Origin: JACOTV01 sp964445135
Lineage (GTDB): Bacteria > Patescibacteriota > Microgenomatia > UBA1406 > GWC2-37-13
DNA length: 6,890 bases
Reading direction: 5' to 3'
Assembly (NCBI GenBank): GCA_964445135.1
Contig: CAYUJW010000048.1
Span: 1-6,890 of the forward strand
In this document: positions 1 through 5,576 of the stretch, piece by piece
Layout of the letters: each line of letters opens with the position of its first letter
Numbering within the stretch: the first letter of the stretch is position 1
Position numbers and translations under genes: made by a program
The notes under the pieces: generated by a model
Told to the model about the DNA's origin: nothing
Databases searched by the model: none
The model's input: the letters and a program-made list of their open reading frames with translations, nothing else

Positions 1-1
1 A

Positions 2-29
2 TTTACACATGAAATTGAATTCGTATTAT
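2..29 (+). promoter_or_regulatory. Promoter of the small membrane protein gene
   Basis: TTTACA (2-7) and TATTAT (24-29) are separated by 16 bp, each one base from the sigma-70 consensus. Transcription would start near 36, leaving a leader of about 17 nt before the ATG at 53. A second -10-like box, TATACT at 33-38, lacks a -35 partner at normal spacing. It would give a leader of about 8 nt. Confidence 0.5.
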
Positions 30-52
30 GTATATACTAGTGCTTGAATTAT

Positions 53-373
53 ATGAAAAAGTACCTACCACATGCCCTTGTTGCCTTAGCACTTTTATTT
101 GTTGCCTCAGGCAATTTCGCACCAGTTGTGATTCCTGATCGCACCCTTATCAACCTATTTGGCGCAGCAATCACCTTGCGTGATGTTTTGATTTTTGCGC
201 TATTGATCGTGCTTCTTCGCTATATTCCATCTCCGCTCTCGGTGCTTGTCATGATTGGAATCATCCTTTATCTCTTGTCGATGTTTGGGTTTTTGGCGTT
301 TTTAGGTAGTGGGGGAATTTTTACCATTCTACTTGTATTGCTGCTGTTGATGTTTTTGGCGGGATTGATGTAG
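53..373 (+). CDS. Small multi-pass membrane protein, unknown function
   Basis: This is a 106-residue, almost entirely hydrophobic protein. It begins MKKYLPH and shows about four likely membrane segments, near residues 7-24, 38-57, 60-78 and 80-104, separated by very short loops. The loop near residues 26-36 is mildly polar. No catalytic motif is visible and I do not recognise the family. I prefer the ATG at 53 over the in-frame TTG at 44, because the TTG adds only three residues and lies almost against a -10-like box. No Shine-Dalgarno sequence precedes either start. The stop is TAG. The LCP gene follows on the same strand after 65 nt with no clear promoter of its own, so the two may share a transcript and an envelope setting. 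The role itself is unknown. Confidence 0.7.
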   Translation: MKKYLPHALVALALLFVASGNFAPVVIPDRTLINLFGAAITLRDVLIFALLIVLLRYIPSPLSVLVMIGIILYLLSMFGFLAFLGSGGIFTILLVLLLLMFLAGLM

Positions 374-438
374 CCTCTCATGTGCATCCTCATGAGTAGC
401 CATTGTGCCCGAAGTGTCTGCGCCTGAAAACAAAGTCT

Positions 439-1545
439 ATGATCAAGAAAGTTATTATTCCACTATTGCTGATTCTTGCCGTTTTGTCGGCCGTGAGTGT
501 CGGGCTGTTTCGACGTGCACTTGCCCAGATTGCCACCGATCGTCCGCTTGACAAAAATACCCAATCTGCAAATACCTTTGTTACGCAGGCATTTGAGAAT
601 AAAAAACCATTTGCGATACTGCTTATTGGAACAGCGGGGAATGAGCATGAAGGAGCATATTTAGCTGACTCACTTATCGTGGCACGTATCGATCCGGCCG
701 CCCAAACGGTCCAACTCATCTCAGTTCCGCGCGACTTACTCCTATACATGAAGCCGGAATATAATATTGGAGCTAGTTGGAAAGCCAACGCACTCTATGC
801 AGTTGGCGCAAACGACAAAGATTTCACCCAAAAGCCAGCAGAGTTTCGAGGAAAAACAGGTGGGGGAATCCTTACAAGAACGGTGCTCTCTGAAGTTGTC
901 GGAATTGACATCGATCGGTTTGTGGCGCTTGAGTTTGAAGGATTTACCAAGCTTATTGACGCAGTAGGTGGAGTGACAGTGACCGTTGAAACAAGCTTTA
1001 CTGATCGTGAATATCCGCGAGCAGGACATGAGGATGATCTCTGTGGAAAAGACAGTAAACAACTTCCCCAGCTCCTGACGCAGCTGACATACAAAGCACC
1101 ATATGAGGTATTTCCCTGCCGTTACCAAACGGTGACCTTTACCAAGGGGCAAATGCATCTGAGTGGGAAACAAGCCCTTGCGTTTGTTCGCTCACGCCAT
1201 GCAAGTGAAGATGGGAGCGACTTTGCACGCTCGGCCCGTCAAAAAATCATCATCGAGGCACTCAAGAAGAAGCTTCAATCACCGGCCATTTTGCCCAAAA
1301 TCCCCGCGTTATTTGATGTCGCCGTCTCCTCCATCGAGACAGACATGAGTCCGGCCGAACTTGAGTCGCTATTGCTTATGAGTAACGCACTCAAAAACTA
1401 TCGTACAATCGCGATCCCCCTGACAAATACCAATGTTCTCAAAGATTCAACATCTGCCGAGTATGGATTTATCCTGATGCCGCGTGATGGCCGCTATGAG
1501 AGCATTTCATCGTATGTGAGTGAACAATTATCTCCCTCAGAATAA
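439..1545 (+). CDS. LytR-CpsA-Psr (LCP) family envelope protein
   Basis: This 368-aa protein has an N-terminal membrane anchor (residues about 3-23) followed by an extracytoplasmic LCP domain (about 57-275). LCP enzymes in other bacteria transfer undecaprenyl-phosphate-linked glycopolymers to peptidoglycan or another acceptor. Motifs visible in order are FAILLIGT (58-65), ADSLIVARID with the conserved Asp77, SVPRD (95-99), FVRSRH (249-254) and R264-xx-R267-Q268, which matches the family's Arg-rich lipid-phosphate site. Between the central beta region and the RSRH motif lies an insert of about 30 residues containing Cys202 and Cys227. These could form a disulfide outside the cell. The ATG at 439 places the start directly before the lysine/hydrophobic anchor. 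The upstream in-frame TTG at 403 would prepend a Cys-rich stretch unlike a signal anchor and was rejected. No good -10 or Shine-Dalgarno sequence precedes 439, so cotranscription with the membrane gene upstream is likely. The glycopolymer substrate cannot be inferred. Confidence 0.93.
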   Translation: MIKKVIIPLLLILAVLSAVSVGLFRRALAQIATDRPLDKNTQSANTFVTQAFENKKPFAILLIGTAGNEHEGAYLADSLIVARIDPAAQTVQLISVPRDLLLYMKPEYNIGASWKANALYAVGANDKDFTQKPAEFRGKTGGGILTRTVLSEVVGIDIDRFVALEFEGFTKLIDAVGGVTVTVETSFTDREYPRAGHEDDLCGKDSKQLPQLLTQLTYKAPYEVFPCRYQTVTFTKGQMHLSGKQALAFVRSRHASEDGSDFARSARQKIIIEALKKKLQSPAILPKIPALFDVAVSSIETDMSPAELESLLLMSNALKNYRTIAIPLTNTNVLKDSTSAEYGFILMPRDGRYESISSYVSEQLSPSE

Positions 1546-1556
1546 ATTATTTGGCG

Positions 1557-1562
1557 TAGAAT
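1557..1562 (+). promoter_or_regulatory. Putative -10 box for the DUF4230 gene
   Basis: TAGAAT lies exactly 6 nt before the ATG at 1569, so transcription would begin at or next to the start codon. An overlapping second TAGAAT (1562-1567) is too close to serve. No convincing -35 is seen, and transcription could instead continue from the LCP gene. The spacing matches the other genes of the window. Confidence 0.4.
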
Positions 1563-1568
1563 AGAATC

Positions 1569-2204
1569 ATGCCCCAAACACCGCAAAAAACATCAAATTG
1601 GTCTTCGTTTTTCAAACGGCTTTTGGCGGCGATTATCACAATCGCACTCTTTGTTGGCGTCATATACTTAGCACTGAAAGCACGAAACACCTACACAATA
1701 AACCTTTCGCGCCCAGCAGTTATTCGTCAAATTCGCTCACTTGCACGCCTTGAGACGGCGCAGTTTACCATCGAGAAAGTGATTGACGCCAGCTCAAGCG
1801 AAACAAACGCACTTCAACGTTTTTTATTTGGCGACAAGATACTTCTTATTGCGCATGGACAAGTCATCGCAGGCTTTGATCTATCACAAATGTCACAGTC
1901 AGATATTGAAATTTCAGGCCGCGCAATCACCATGAATCTCCCTCCACCTCAAATACTGGTAGCGACGCTTGATAATAGCAAAACCAGAGTATATGACCGC
2001 CAACAGGGGATACTCAATCGAGCAGATATTGAGCTTGAATCAGAGGCGCGACAACAAGCCGAGCGAGCAGTTCGTCAGGCAGCATGTGATGGTGAAATAC
2101 TCAATATTGCGTCCCAAAATGCCAAACGACAATTAACAAGCTTCCTCGAAGGATTTGGATTTACCACCGTGACCATCAACACTCCAACTGGTCGCTGCGA
2201 ATAA
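1569..2204 (+). CDS. DUF4230 family membrane-anchored protein
   Basis: This 211-aa protein has a short basic N-terminus, one membrane segment at about 18-37 and a soluble domain resembling the DUF4230 family. The resemblance comes from RLETAQFTIEKVI (about 60-72), LFGDKILLIAHGQVIAGFDL (86-105), NLPPPQIL (123-130), the short VYDRQQGIL segment (141-149) and a helical tail with ESEARQQAERAVRQAA (157-172) ending in a GFGFTTVTI strand. The domain would lie outside the membrane. The family has no established biochemical activity that I know of. The gene starts 23 nt after the LCP stop, with a -10-like box in between, so it may be read both from its own promoter and from LCP. Its stop is only 5 nt from that of the convergent HIT gene, leaving no room for a terminator. 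Cys173 and Cys210 are the only cysteines. The family call is from recalled motifs. Confidence 0.8.
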   Translation: MPQTPQKTSNWSSFFKRLLAAIITIALFVGVIYLALKARNTYTINLSRPAVIRQIRSLARLETAQFTIEKVIDASSSETNALQRFLFGDKILLIAHGQVIAGFDLSQMSQSDIEISGRAITMNLPPPQILVATLDNSKTRVYDRQQGILNRADIELESEARQQAERAVRQAACDGEILNIASQNAKRQLTSFLEGFGFTTVTINTPTGRCE

Positions 2205-2209
2205 TCCAA

Positions 2210-2593
2210 TTATTTATAGGGCACAACTGAGCTCTTGAGCAACCGAACTCCACCACGGGGATTTTCCACATCGCCAACATATCGTGGGATCACATGAATA
2301 TGCGTATGAAACACTGTTTGCCCAGACGCTTCTTTGCAATTTGCACCAATATTATATCCGTCTGGCTGGTGGCGCTTATCAAGCAGTTCTTTTGTCATAA
2401 GAATTGCTGCATGCAGATCTTCCCATTCAGCAGTTGTTAGCTCAAAGATATCTTGACTGTGACGAATTGGAATAATAAGGGCATGTCCAGGATTTACCGG
2501 ATAGCGGTCTTCAATGACCCAAAATTGAGAGGTCTTTAACAAAAGGCGAGTGTTAAATGTGGAGGGAGTACAAAATAGGCAAGCAGATTTCAT
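2210..2593 (-). CDS. HIT (histidine triad) family nucleotide hydrolase
   Basis: This is a 127-aa protein of typical HIT length. The signature is HTHIHVIPRY, with the histidine triad at H96, H98 and H100. Upstream of it are NPGHALIIPIRH (34-45) and YNIGANCKEASGQTVFH (80-96), the usual nucleotide-binding strands. An N-terminal CLFC pair (C5, C8) resembles that of many bacterial HIT proteins. HIT enzymes cleave nucleoside phosphoramidates, dinucleoside polyphosphates or AMP-lysine adducts; the substrate cannot be told from sequence. Longer reading from further upstream would translate the T-arm of the tRNA gene, so the ATG at 2593 is the start. That ATG lies 3 nt after the tRNA-Arg discriminator base, with no promoter or Shine-Dalgarno sequence between. 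The mRNA is therefore probably released by tRNA 3' processing and translated essentially without a leader. The gene converges on DUF4230. Confidence 0.93.
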   Translation of the reverse strand: MKSACLFCTPSTFNTRLLLKTSQFWVIEDRYPVNPGHALIIPIRHSQDIFELTTAEWEDLHAAILMTKELLDKRHQPDGYNIGANCKEASGQTVFHTHIHVIPRYVGDVENPRGGVRLLKSSVVPYK

Positions 2594-2596
2594 GGG

Positions 2597-2670
2597 TGCA
2601 CCCGGAGGGACTTGAACCCCCAACCTTGTGGTTCGAAGCCACATGCTCTATCCAATTAAGCTACGGGTGC
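2597..2670 (-). tRNA. tRNA-Arg (anticodon UCG)
   Basis: This 74-nt cloverleaf (including the discriminator) reads on the minus strand. The acceptor arms GCACCCG and CGGGTGC pair fully. The D-arm contains TTAATTGGATAGAGC. The anticodon stem TGTGG/CCACA encloses loop CTTCGAA, so the anticodon is UCG, reading CGA and probably other CGN codons. The T-arm carries TTCAAGT. The discriminator is A. The next bases are CCC rather than CCA, so the CCA end must be added enzymatically. A -10 box lies 10 nt upstream and the HIT start codon 3 nt downstream. Confidence 0.95.
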
Positions 2671-2680
2671 TTAAGGCTCC

Positions 2681-2686
2681 ATTATA
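2681..2686 (-). promoter_or_regulatory. -10 box of the tRNA-Arg/HIT transcript
   Basis: A perfect TATAAT on the minus strand ends 10 nt before the first base of tRNA-Arg, so the pre-tRNA leader would be only about 3-4 nt. The -35 region is weak. It overlaps the -35 of the divergent methyltransferase promoter (2703-2708), so the two transcripts start from a compact shared region. Confidence 0.55.
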
Positions 2687-2702
2687 CCTGATTCTGGGGC
2701 TT

Positions 2703-2730
2703 TTGAATATCTGAATAATCGTGGTACCAT
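2703..2730 (+). promoter_or_regulatory. Promoter of the methyltransferase gene
   Basis: TTGAAT (2703-2708), a 16-bp spacer and TACCAT (2725-2730), preceded by an extended -10 TGG (2722-2724). The ATG follows 8 nt after the -10 box, predicting a leaderless or nearly leaderless mRNA. This decides the start at 2739 over the in-frame GTG at 2721, which lies inside the promoter. Confidence 0.55.
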
Positions 2731-2738
2731 ATCTACCT

Positions 2739-3296
2739 ATGCAACTTGTCACTATTATTTTATATGTCGCGGCGCTTGTGGCAATGGTTGCCCTTGTTAT
2801 TCGATTTATTATTCAAGGAGGACTGTTTATATATTCTGCCTTGTCTGGGGCGCCATATGTTTCGACCAAAGCGAGCATTGATGCAATTCTTCGCGCAGTG
2901 CCCATTGGTGCAGATATGCGCTTTTTAGAAGTGGGGTGTGGAGACGGGCGTGTGGCACGACGGGCAGTTCAATTATTGGGAGTGCGCGCTGTTGGAATCG
3001 ACATTGACCCACTGCTCATCTGGAACGCAAAACGCGCCAGTAAATCGATACCGAAGACGAAATTGGACTACCAGCGCGCCAATATTCACAAAACTGACAC
3101 CTCCAAATATCGGGTATTTTACTTATTTCTTCTCCCCAAACTTTTACTTAAAACTGTTGAGAAAATCAAAGCAGATCGAACCACAAAAAAGCCAATTCTC
3201 ATCATTTCTCACGCATTTAAAATCGCATCAATTCAAAAGGCGCTGATTCATACCGAAAAAGCCAAGCCATACAACACATACTATTACCAACTATAA
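2739..3296 (+). CDS. Membrane-anchored class I SAM-dependent methyltransferase (FAM173-like)
   Basis: This 185-aa protein has an N-terminal hydrophobic segment (residues about 3-34) followed by a compact Rossmann-type methyltransferase domain. The SAM-binding motif I reads FLEVGCGDGR (62-71), and the acidic end of strand 2 reads GIDIDP (86-91). The stretch GAPYVST (37-43) just after the anchor, then the CGDG motif and LLIWNAKRA (92-100), resemble the FAM173/ATPSCKMT layout. Eukaryotic members methylate a lysine of the ATP synthase c-subunit. That target is not demonstrated for bacterial relatives, so it remains only an idea here. The domain is short after strand 4 (FYLFLLPKLL, 127-136), as in this family. 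The start was chosen because the promoter ends 8 nt upstream. The gene is divergent from tRNA-Arg and followed by a separately promoted lysozyme-like gene. Confidence 0.82.
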   Translation: MQLVTIILYVAALVAMVALVIRFIIQGGLFIYSALSGAPYVSTKASIDAILRAVPIGADMRFLEVGCGDGRVARRAVQLLGVRAVGIDIDPLLIWNAKRASKSIPKTKLDYQRANIHKTDTSKYRVFYLFLLPKLLLKTVEKIKADRTTKKPILIISHAFKIASIQKALIHTEKAKPYNTYYYQL

Positions 3297-3333
3297 GTAC
3301 AATAAATCTGAGAAAGCAATGGATATGAAAAAT

Positions 3334-3342
3334 TGGTATAGT
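3334..3342 (+). promoter_or_regulatory. Extended -10 promoter of the anchored lysozyme-like gene
   Basis: TGG immediately precedes TATAGT (3337-3342), forming an extended -10 element. No clear -35 is visible, which such promoters tolerate. The ATG at 3351 follows after 8 nt, predicting a leaderless or nearly leaderless mRNA. Confidence 0.55.
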
Positions 3343-3350
3343 AAATAGAT

Positions 3351-3953
3351 ATGAGACCCAAGCGTTCAACGCTTATTTGGTTGGGGGCATTTCTCCTGAT
3401 GGCTTCTGTAAATCTGCTTGTTATCGGTTCGTATGTCAAAAAAGTGAAACGCGTCCAAGCATCAGCGCGTATTCTTGATGAAATTGAGTTTGATTATGAA
3501 TCAACTCAAATGACCGCAGATGCAGACATTATCAACGTACAAATCGATCATGATGAGATGGTTGCCACAAGCGATGCACGAATTGCCAATCTCAAACGCT
3601 TTTTTCGCAAATATAACTCTCCACTCTATGACCACGCAGAATACGTAGTCCAAGTGGCGGATGAAAATAGCCTTGATTACCGACTATTGCCAGCTATTGC
3701 CATGCAAGAATCGGGGCTATGCCGCCAGATCCCACATAACTCACATAATTGCTGGGGATGGGGGATATACGGAAGTAAAGTTACCCGCTTTGCATCGTAT
3801 CCAGACGCAATTGACGCCGTATCAAAAGGCCTAAAGAAAAACTATATCGATCGCGGGCTCACGACCGCCAATCAAATTATGGAAGTGTATACTCCGTCAT
3901 CAAACGGAAGTTGGGCACATGGGGTAAATACGTTTTTACAGGCCTTAGAATAG
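3351..3953 (+). CDS. Membrane-anchored lysozyme-like (glucosaminidase-type) protein
   Basis: This 200-aa protein has a basic N-terminus, one membrane segment (about 8-27) and a lysozyme-fold domain at about 80-199, placed outside the membrane. The core reads YNSPLYDHA (88-96), DYRLLPAIAMQESGLC (109-124), NSHNCWGWG (130-138), then YPDAIDAVSKGLKKNYI (150-166) and WAHGVNTFLQALE. This order is typical of the glucosaminidase/lysozyme-like superfamily acting on peptidoglycan, and Glu120 in the MQES motif is the best catalytic candidate. Cys124 and Cys134 flank the active-site loop and could form a disulfide. The linker (about 28-80) is acidic and may set the distance from the membrane. The product is paralogous to the secreted protein encoded at 5550-6107. 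The gene converges on the DUF5660-like gene with 37 nt between the stops and no terminator visible. Activity is inferred, not shown. Confidence 0.85.
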   Translation: MRPKRSTLIWLGAFLLMASVNLLVIGSYVKKVKRVQASARILDEIEFDYESTQMTADADIINVQIDHDEMVATSDARIANLKRFFRKYNSPLYDHAEYVVQVADENSLDYRLLPAIAMQESGLCRQIPHNSHNCWGWGIYGSKVTRFASYPDAIDAVSKGLKKNYIDRGLTTANQIMEVYTPSSNGSWAHGVNTFLQALE

Positions 3954-3990
3954 GAGACTAAACCGGGCGAACGAGAATATTGATTGCAGA

Positions 3991-4653
3991 TTACTGCGTG
4001 TTTCGCGTCACCTGGAGCTCGGCGGAAAGTGAGTATTGCGTACCCTGATCTTTTGCACGTTTGGCAAACAAAGAACCACGTTTGCTTTTTTTGGATGTAA
4101 AAGCACCAAGCCATGTGCGAGATTCTCTCACCTCTTGAATAAGTGTTTGCATAAGCTGAACGAGCACCTCAACAAAGCTTAAGTCATAAAGCGTTGGAGC
4201 CTCAGGCATGTCTTGCATCACAATCTTTTCTGCATCGCGCACTTCGTCTGCAAATTGTGCATTTTCATTCTTCAGCACCTGAATACTGCGCTTTAGTTCT
4301 TCTCGCAAGTACATGGTTAATTCACGTATTTCTTGCTTGTTTGTGACGTTTTCCGTATGTTCCACGTAATTAAAGAGGGGGCGGGGAACTTCAAGATGCG
4401 AGCGCAATTTTGAGCGTGCAGCATCGATTGCACTTGGTGAAAATTGCTCTTTTTGATCAATACGAATGGCTTCTTGCTCATTTGATTCGCTTTGACCAAC
4501 TCCCATTATTTGCTCAAATACACCGCGCCCGATATCGGCCGTTCCTTTGACCACTTCGCGCGCCGTAGACGTTCCAAATTCGCCCAAAGTCTCAAGGGGA
4601 TTTTTCACCTTTATAGGCGTGCTATTTGGCTTGGAAGAAGACGTATTAGCCAT
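3991..4653 (-). CDS. DUF5660-like protein, unknown function
   Basis: This 220-aa protein has no signal peptide or membrane segment and should be cytoplasmic. The first 15 residues are Ser/Thr/Pro-rich and probably disordered. NPLETLGEFGTSTAREVVKG (18-37) suggests an amphipathic helix. Residues about 105-145 form a charged helical, possibly coiled-coil region. The C-terminal part carries YDLSFVEVLVQLMQTLI (156-172), ESRTWLGAF (177-185), a basic KKSKRGSLFAKRAK run (188-201) and a GTQYSLS ending. This layout matches my memory of DUF5660, a family I associate with Microgenomates, but I could not check it. The start is supported by a -10 box 6 nt upstream. The gene follows the trigger factor on the same strand and its promoter overlaps the end of that gene, so a link to protein biogenesis is possible but unproven. 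The basic patch could contact RNA or ribosomes. Confidence 0.7.
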   Translation of the reverse strand: MANTSSSKPNSTPIKVKNPLETLGEFGTSTAREVVKGTADIGRGVFEQIMGVGQSESNEQEAIRIDQKEQFSPSAIDAARSKLRSHLEVPRPLFNYVEHTENVTNKQEIRELTMYLREELKRSIQVLKNENAQFADEVRDAEKIVMQDMPEAPTLYDLSFVEVLVQLMQTLIQEVRESRTWLGAFTSKKSKRGSLFAKRAKDQGTQYSLSAELQVTRNTQ

Positions 4654-4659
4654 GATGTA

Positions 4660-4688
4660 ATTATACTATAGGGCAAGAAGGTAATCAA
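4660..4688 (-). promoter_or_regulatory. Promoter of the DUF5660-like gene, inside the end of tig
   Basis: On the minus strand TTGATT (4683-4688), a 17-bp spacer and a perfect TATAAT (4660-4665). The -35 lies within the last codons of the trigger factor gene and the -10 begins directly after its TAG stop. The ATG at 4653 is 6 nt downstream of the -10, so the mRNA should be leaderless. Confidence 0.65.
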
Positions 4689-5538
4689 GAACCTTTTGCT
4701 TTCGAAGAATCATGACGTAAAAGTACATGTTTTTCGCAGCGGCTTCTTTTTCCTTTTCATCCTTTGCATTTCCGATAAGCGCGTCCATTTCTGCCTGTTC
4801 AACTTGGATATTTTGCGCATCGGCAATTTCATTCAAAATAAACTCGAGCTTATACATTTCGTCTACTTCACGCTGTATTTGTGCTCGAATTTCCTCAATA
4901 GTGGTGTTTTTGCTCTTTGCATAGGCCTCAATTGTCATTCCAACCTTTTGCACATCATCAACGAGACGCGTGAGTCGGGATTCAACTTCCTCTTCAATGA
5001 CCATATCGGCCACTTCAAATGGAATCTCTTTGAGTAAAATGCCAAGTATTTCATTGAGAAGCTGTTGTTTTTTGGCAGATTCAGATGAGTCTGCCGCAGA
5101 TGCATCCTTACCAGGGGTCCAAATTTCATCACCTTTTTTACTTTTTTTAAGCGTTTCTATGGCTTTTTTATAGGTAGATAGATCAACGGGTGGCTTTTGT
5201 GCAATTTGCATCTCCACTTCCCATTGTTCATTTTCTTTTGCAGTTTTGATGTCAATGCGTGGCGCCACAATTGGCTTCAGGTCTTCTTTTTTGACAATCT
5301 CTTCGTAGAGGCGGGTGAAGAGGATTCGAACTAACTTGTCATATACCTTTTCCTGCTTGATATGCTTTTTTGCAAGCGCTTTGGGCGCTTTCCCGCGGCG
5401 ATATCCCTCGACCTCTAATTCCTGGCTCAGCTTGTCGAATGCGACATCGTATTCAGCACTGATAATGTCCCAAGGAATGGTAATTAATGCACTTGTTACT
5501 GATTTGGGGAGGGTTGAAAGAGTATAGGTATAGTCCAT
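4666..5538 (-). CDS. tig: Trigger factor lacking the PPIase domain
   Basis: This 290-aa ribosome-associated chaperone would bind nascent chains at the exit tunnel. The N-terminal ribosome-binding domain (about 1-118) contains the signature GYRRGKAP (45-52), the counterpart of the GFRxGKxP loop that contacts the large ribosomal subunit. The FKBP-type PPIase domain, normally about 90 residues in the middle of a 430-aa protein, is absent. In its place is a short charged linker (about 128-157, KKSKKGDEIW...ADSSESAKK). The helical C-terminal substrate-binding domain follows (about 158-290), with IPFEVADMVIEEEVESRL (172-189). The ATG at 5538 is chosen because the in-frame ATG at 5550 lies within the -10 box. 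That earlier start would overlap the preceding stop as TAATG and add only four residues, so it cannot be fully excluded. The gene lies between the secreted lysozyme-like and DUF5660-like genes. Confidence 0.92.
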   Translation of the reverse strand: MDYTYTLSTLPKSVTSALITIPWDIISAEYDVAFDKLSQELEVEGYRRGKAPKALAKKHIKQEKVYDKLVRILFTRLYEEIVKKEDLKPIVAPRIDIKTAKENEQWEVEMQIAQKPPVDLSTYKKAIETLKKSKKGDEIWTPGKDASAADSSESAKKQQLLNEILGILLKEIPFEVADMVIEEEVESRLTRLVDDVQKVGMTIEAYAKSKNTTIEEIRAQIQREVDEMYKLEFILNEIADAQNIQVEQAEMDALIGNAKDEKEKEAAAKNMYFYVMILRKQKVLDYLLAL

Positions 5539-5548
5539 AGATAGCCCC

Positions 5549-5576
5549 ATTATAGCGAATATATGGCAGAGTGCAA
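5549..5576 (-). promoter_or_regulatory. Promoter of tig, overlapping the end of the lysozyme gene
   Basis: On the minus strand TTGCAC (5571-5576), a 16-bp spacer and a perfect TATAAT (5549-5554). The -35 is read inside the last codons of the secreted lysozyme-like gene, and the -10 overlaps its TAA stop (5550-5552). Transcription should start about 3-4 nt before the ATG at 5538. Confidence 0.65.

Noticed and set aside
377..396. CTCATG/CATGAG hairpin just after the small membrane protein gene, a possible terminator
   Set aside because: The stem is only 6 bp, AT-containing and has no following T-run. It is too weak to call a terminator, and the LCP gene seems to depend on read-through.
742..1173. 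Long minus-strand reading frame opposite the LCP gene
   Set aside because: It is antisense to strong LCP motifs, has no recognisable domain and no promoter. The same holds for the other frames overlapping LCP, tig, the methyltransferase and both lysozyme-like genes.
2594..2644. N-terminal extension of the HIT reading frame
   Set aside because: The extra residues are the translation of the tRNA-Arg T-arm and anticodon arm; HIT similarity starts with CLFC just after the ATG at 2593.
4696..5037. Plus-strand reading frame opposite the trigger factor gene
   Set aside because: Its Phe/Ser/Leu-rich composition is that of the complement of a Lys/Glu-rich gene, and no family features are seen.
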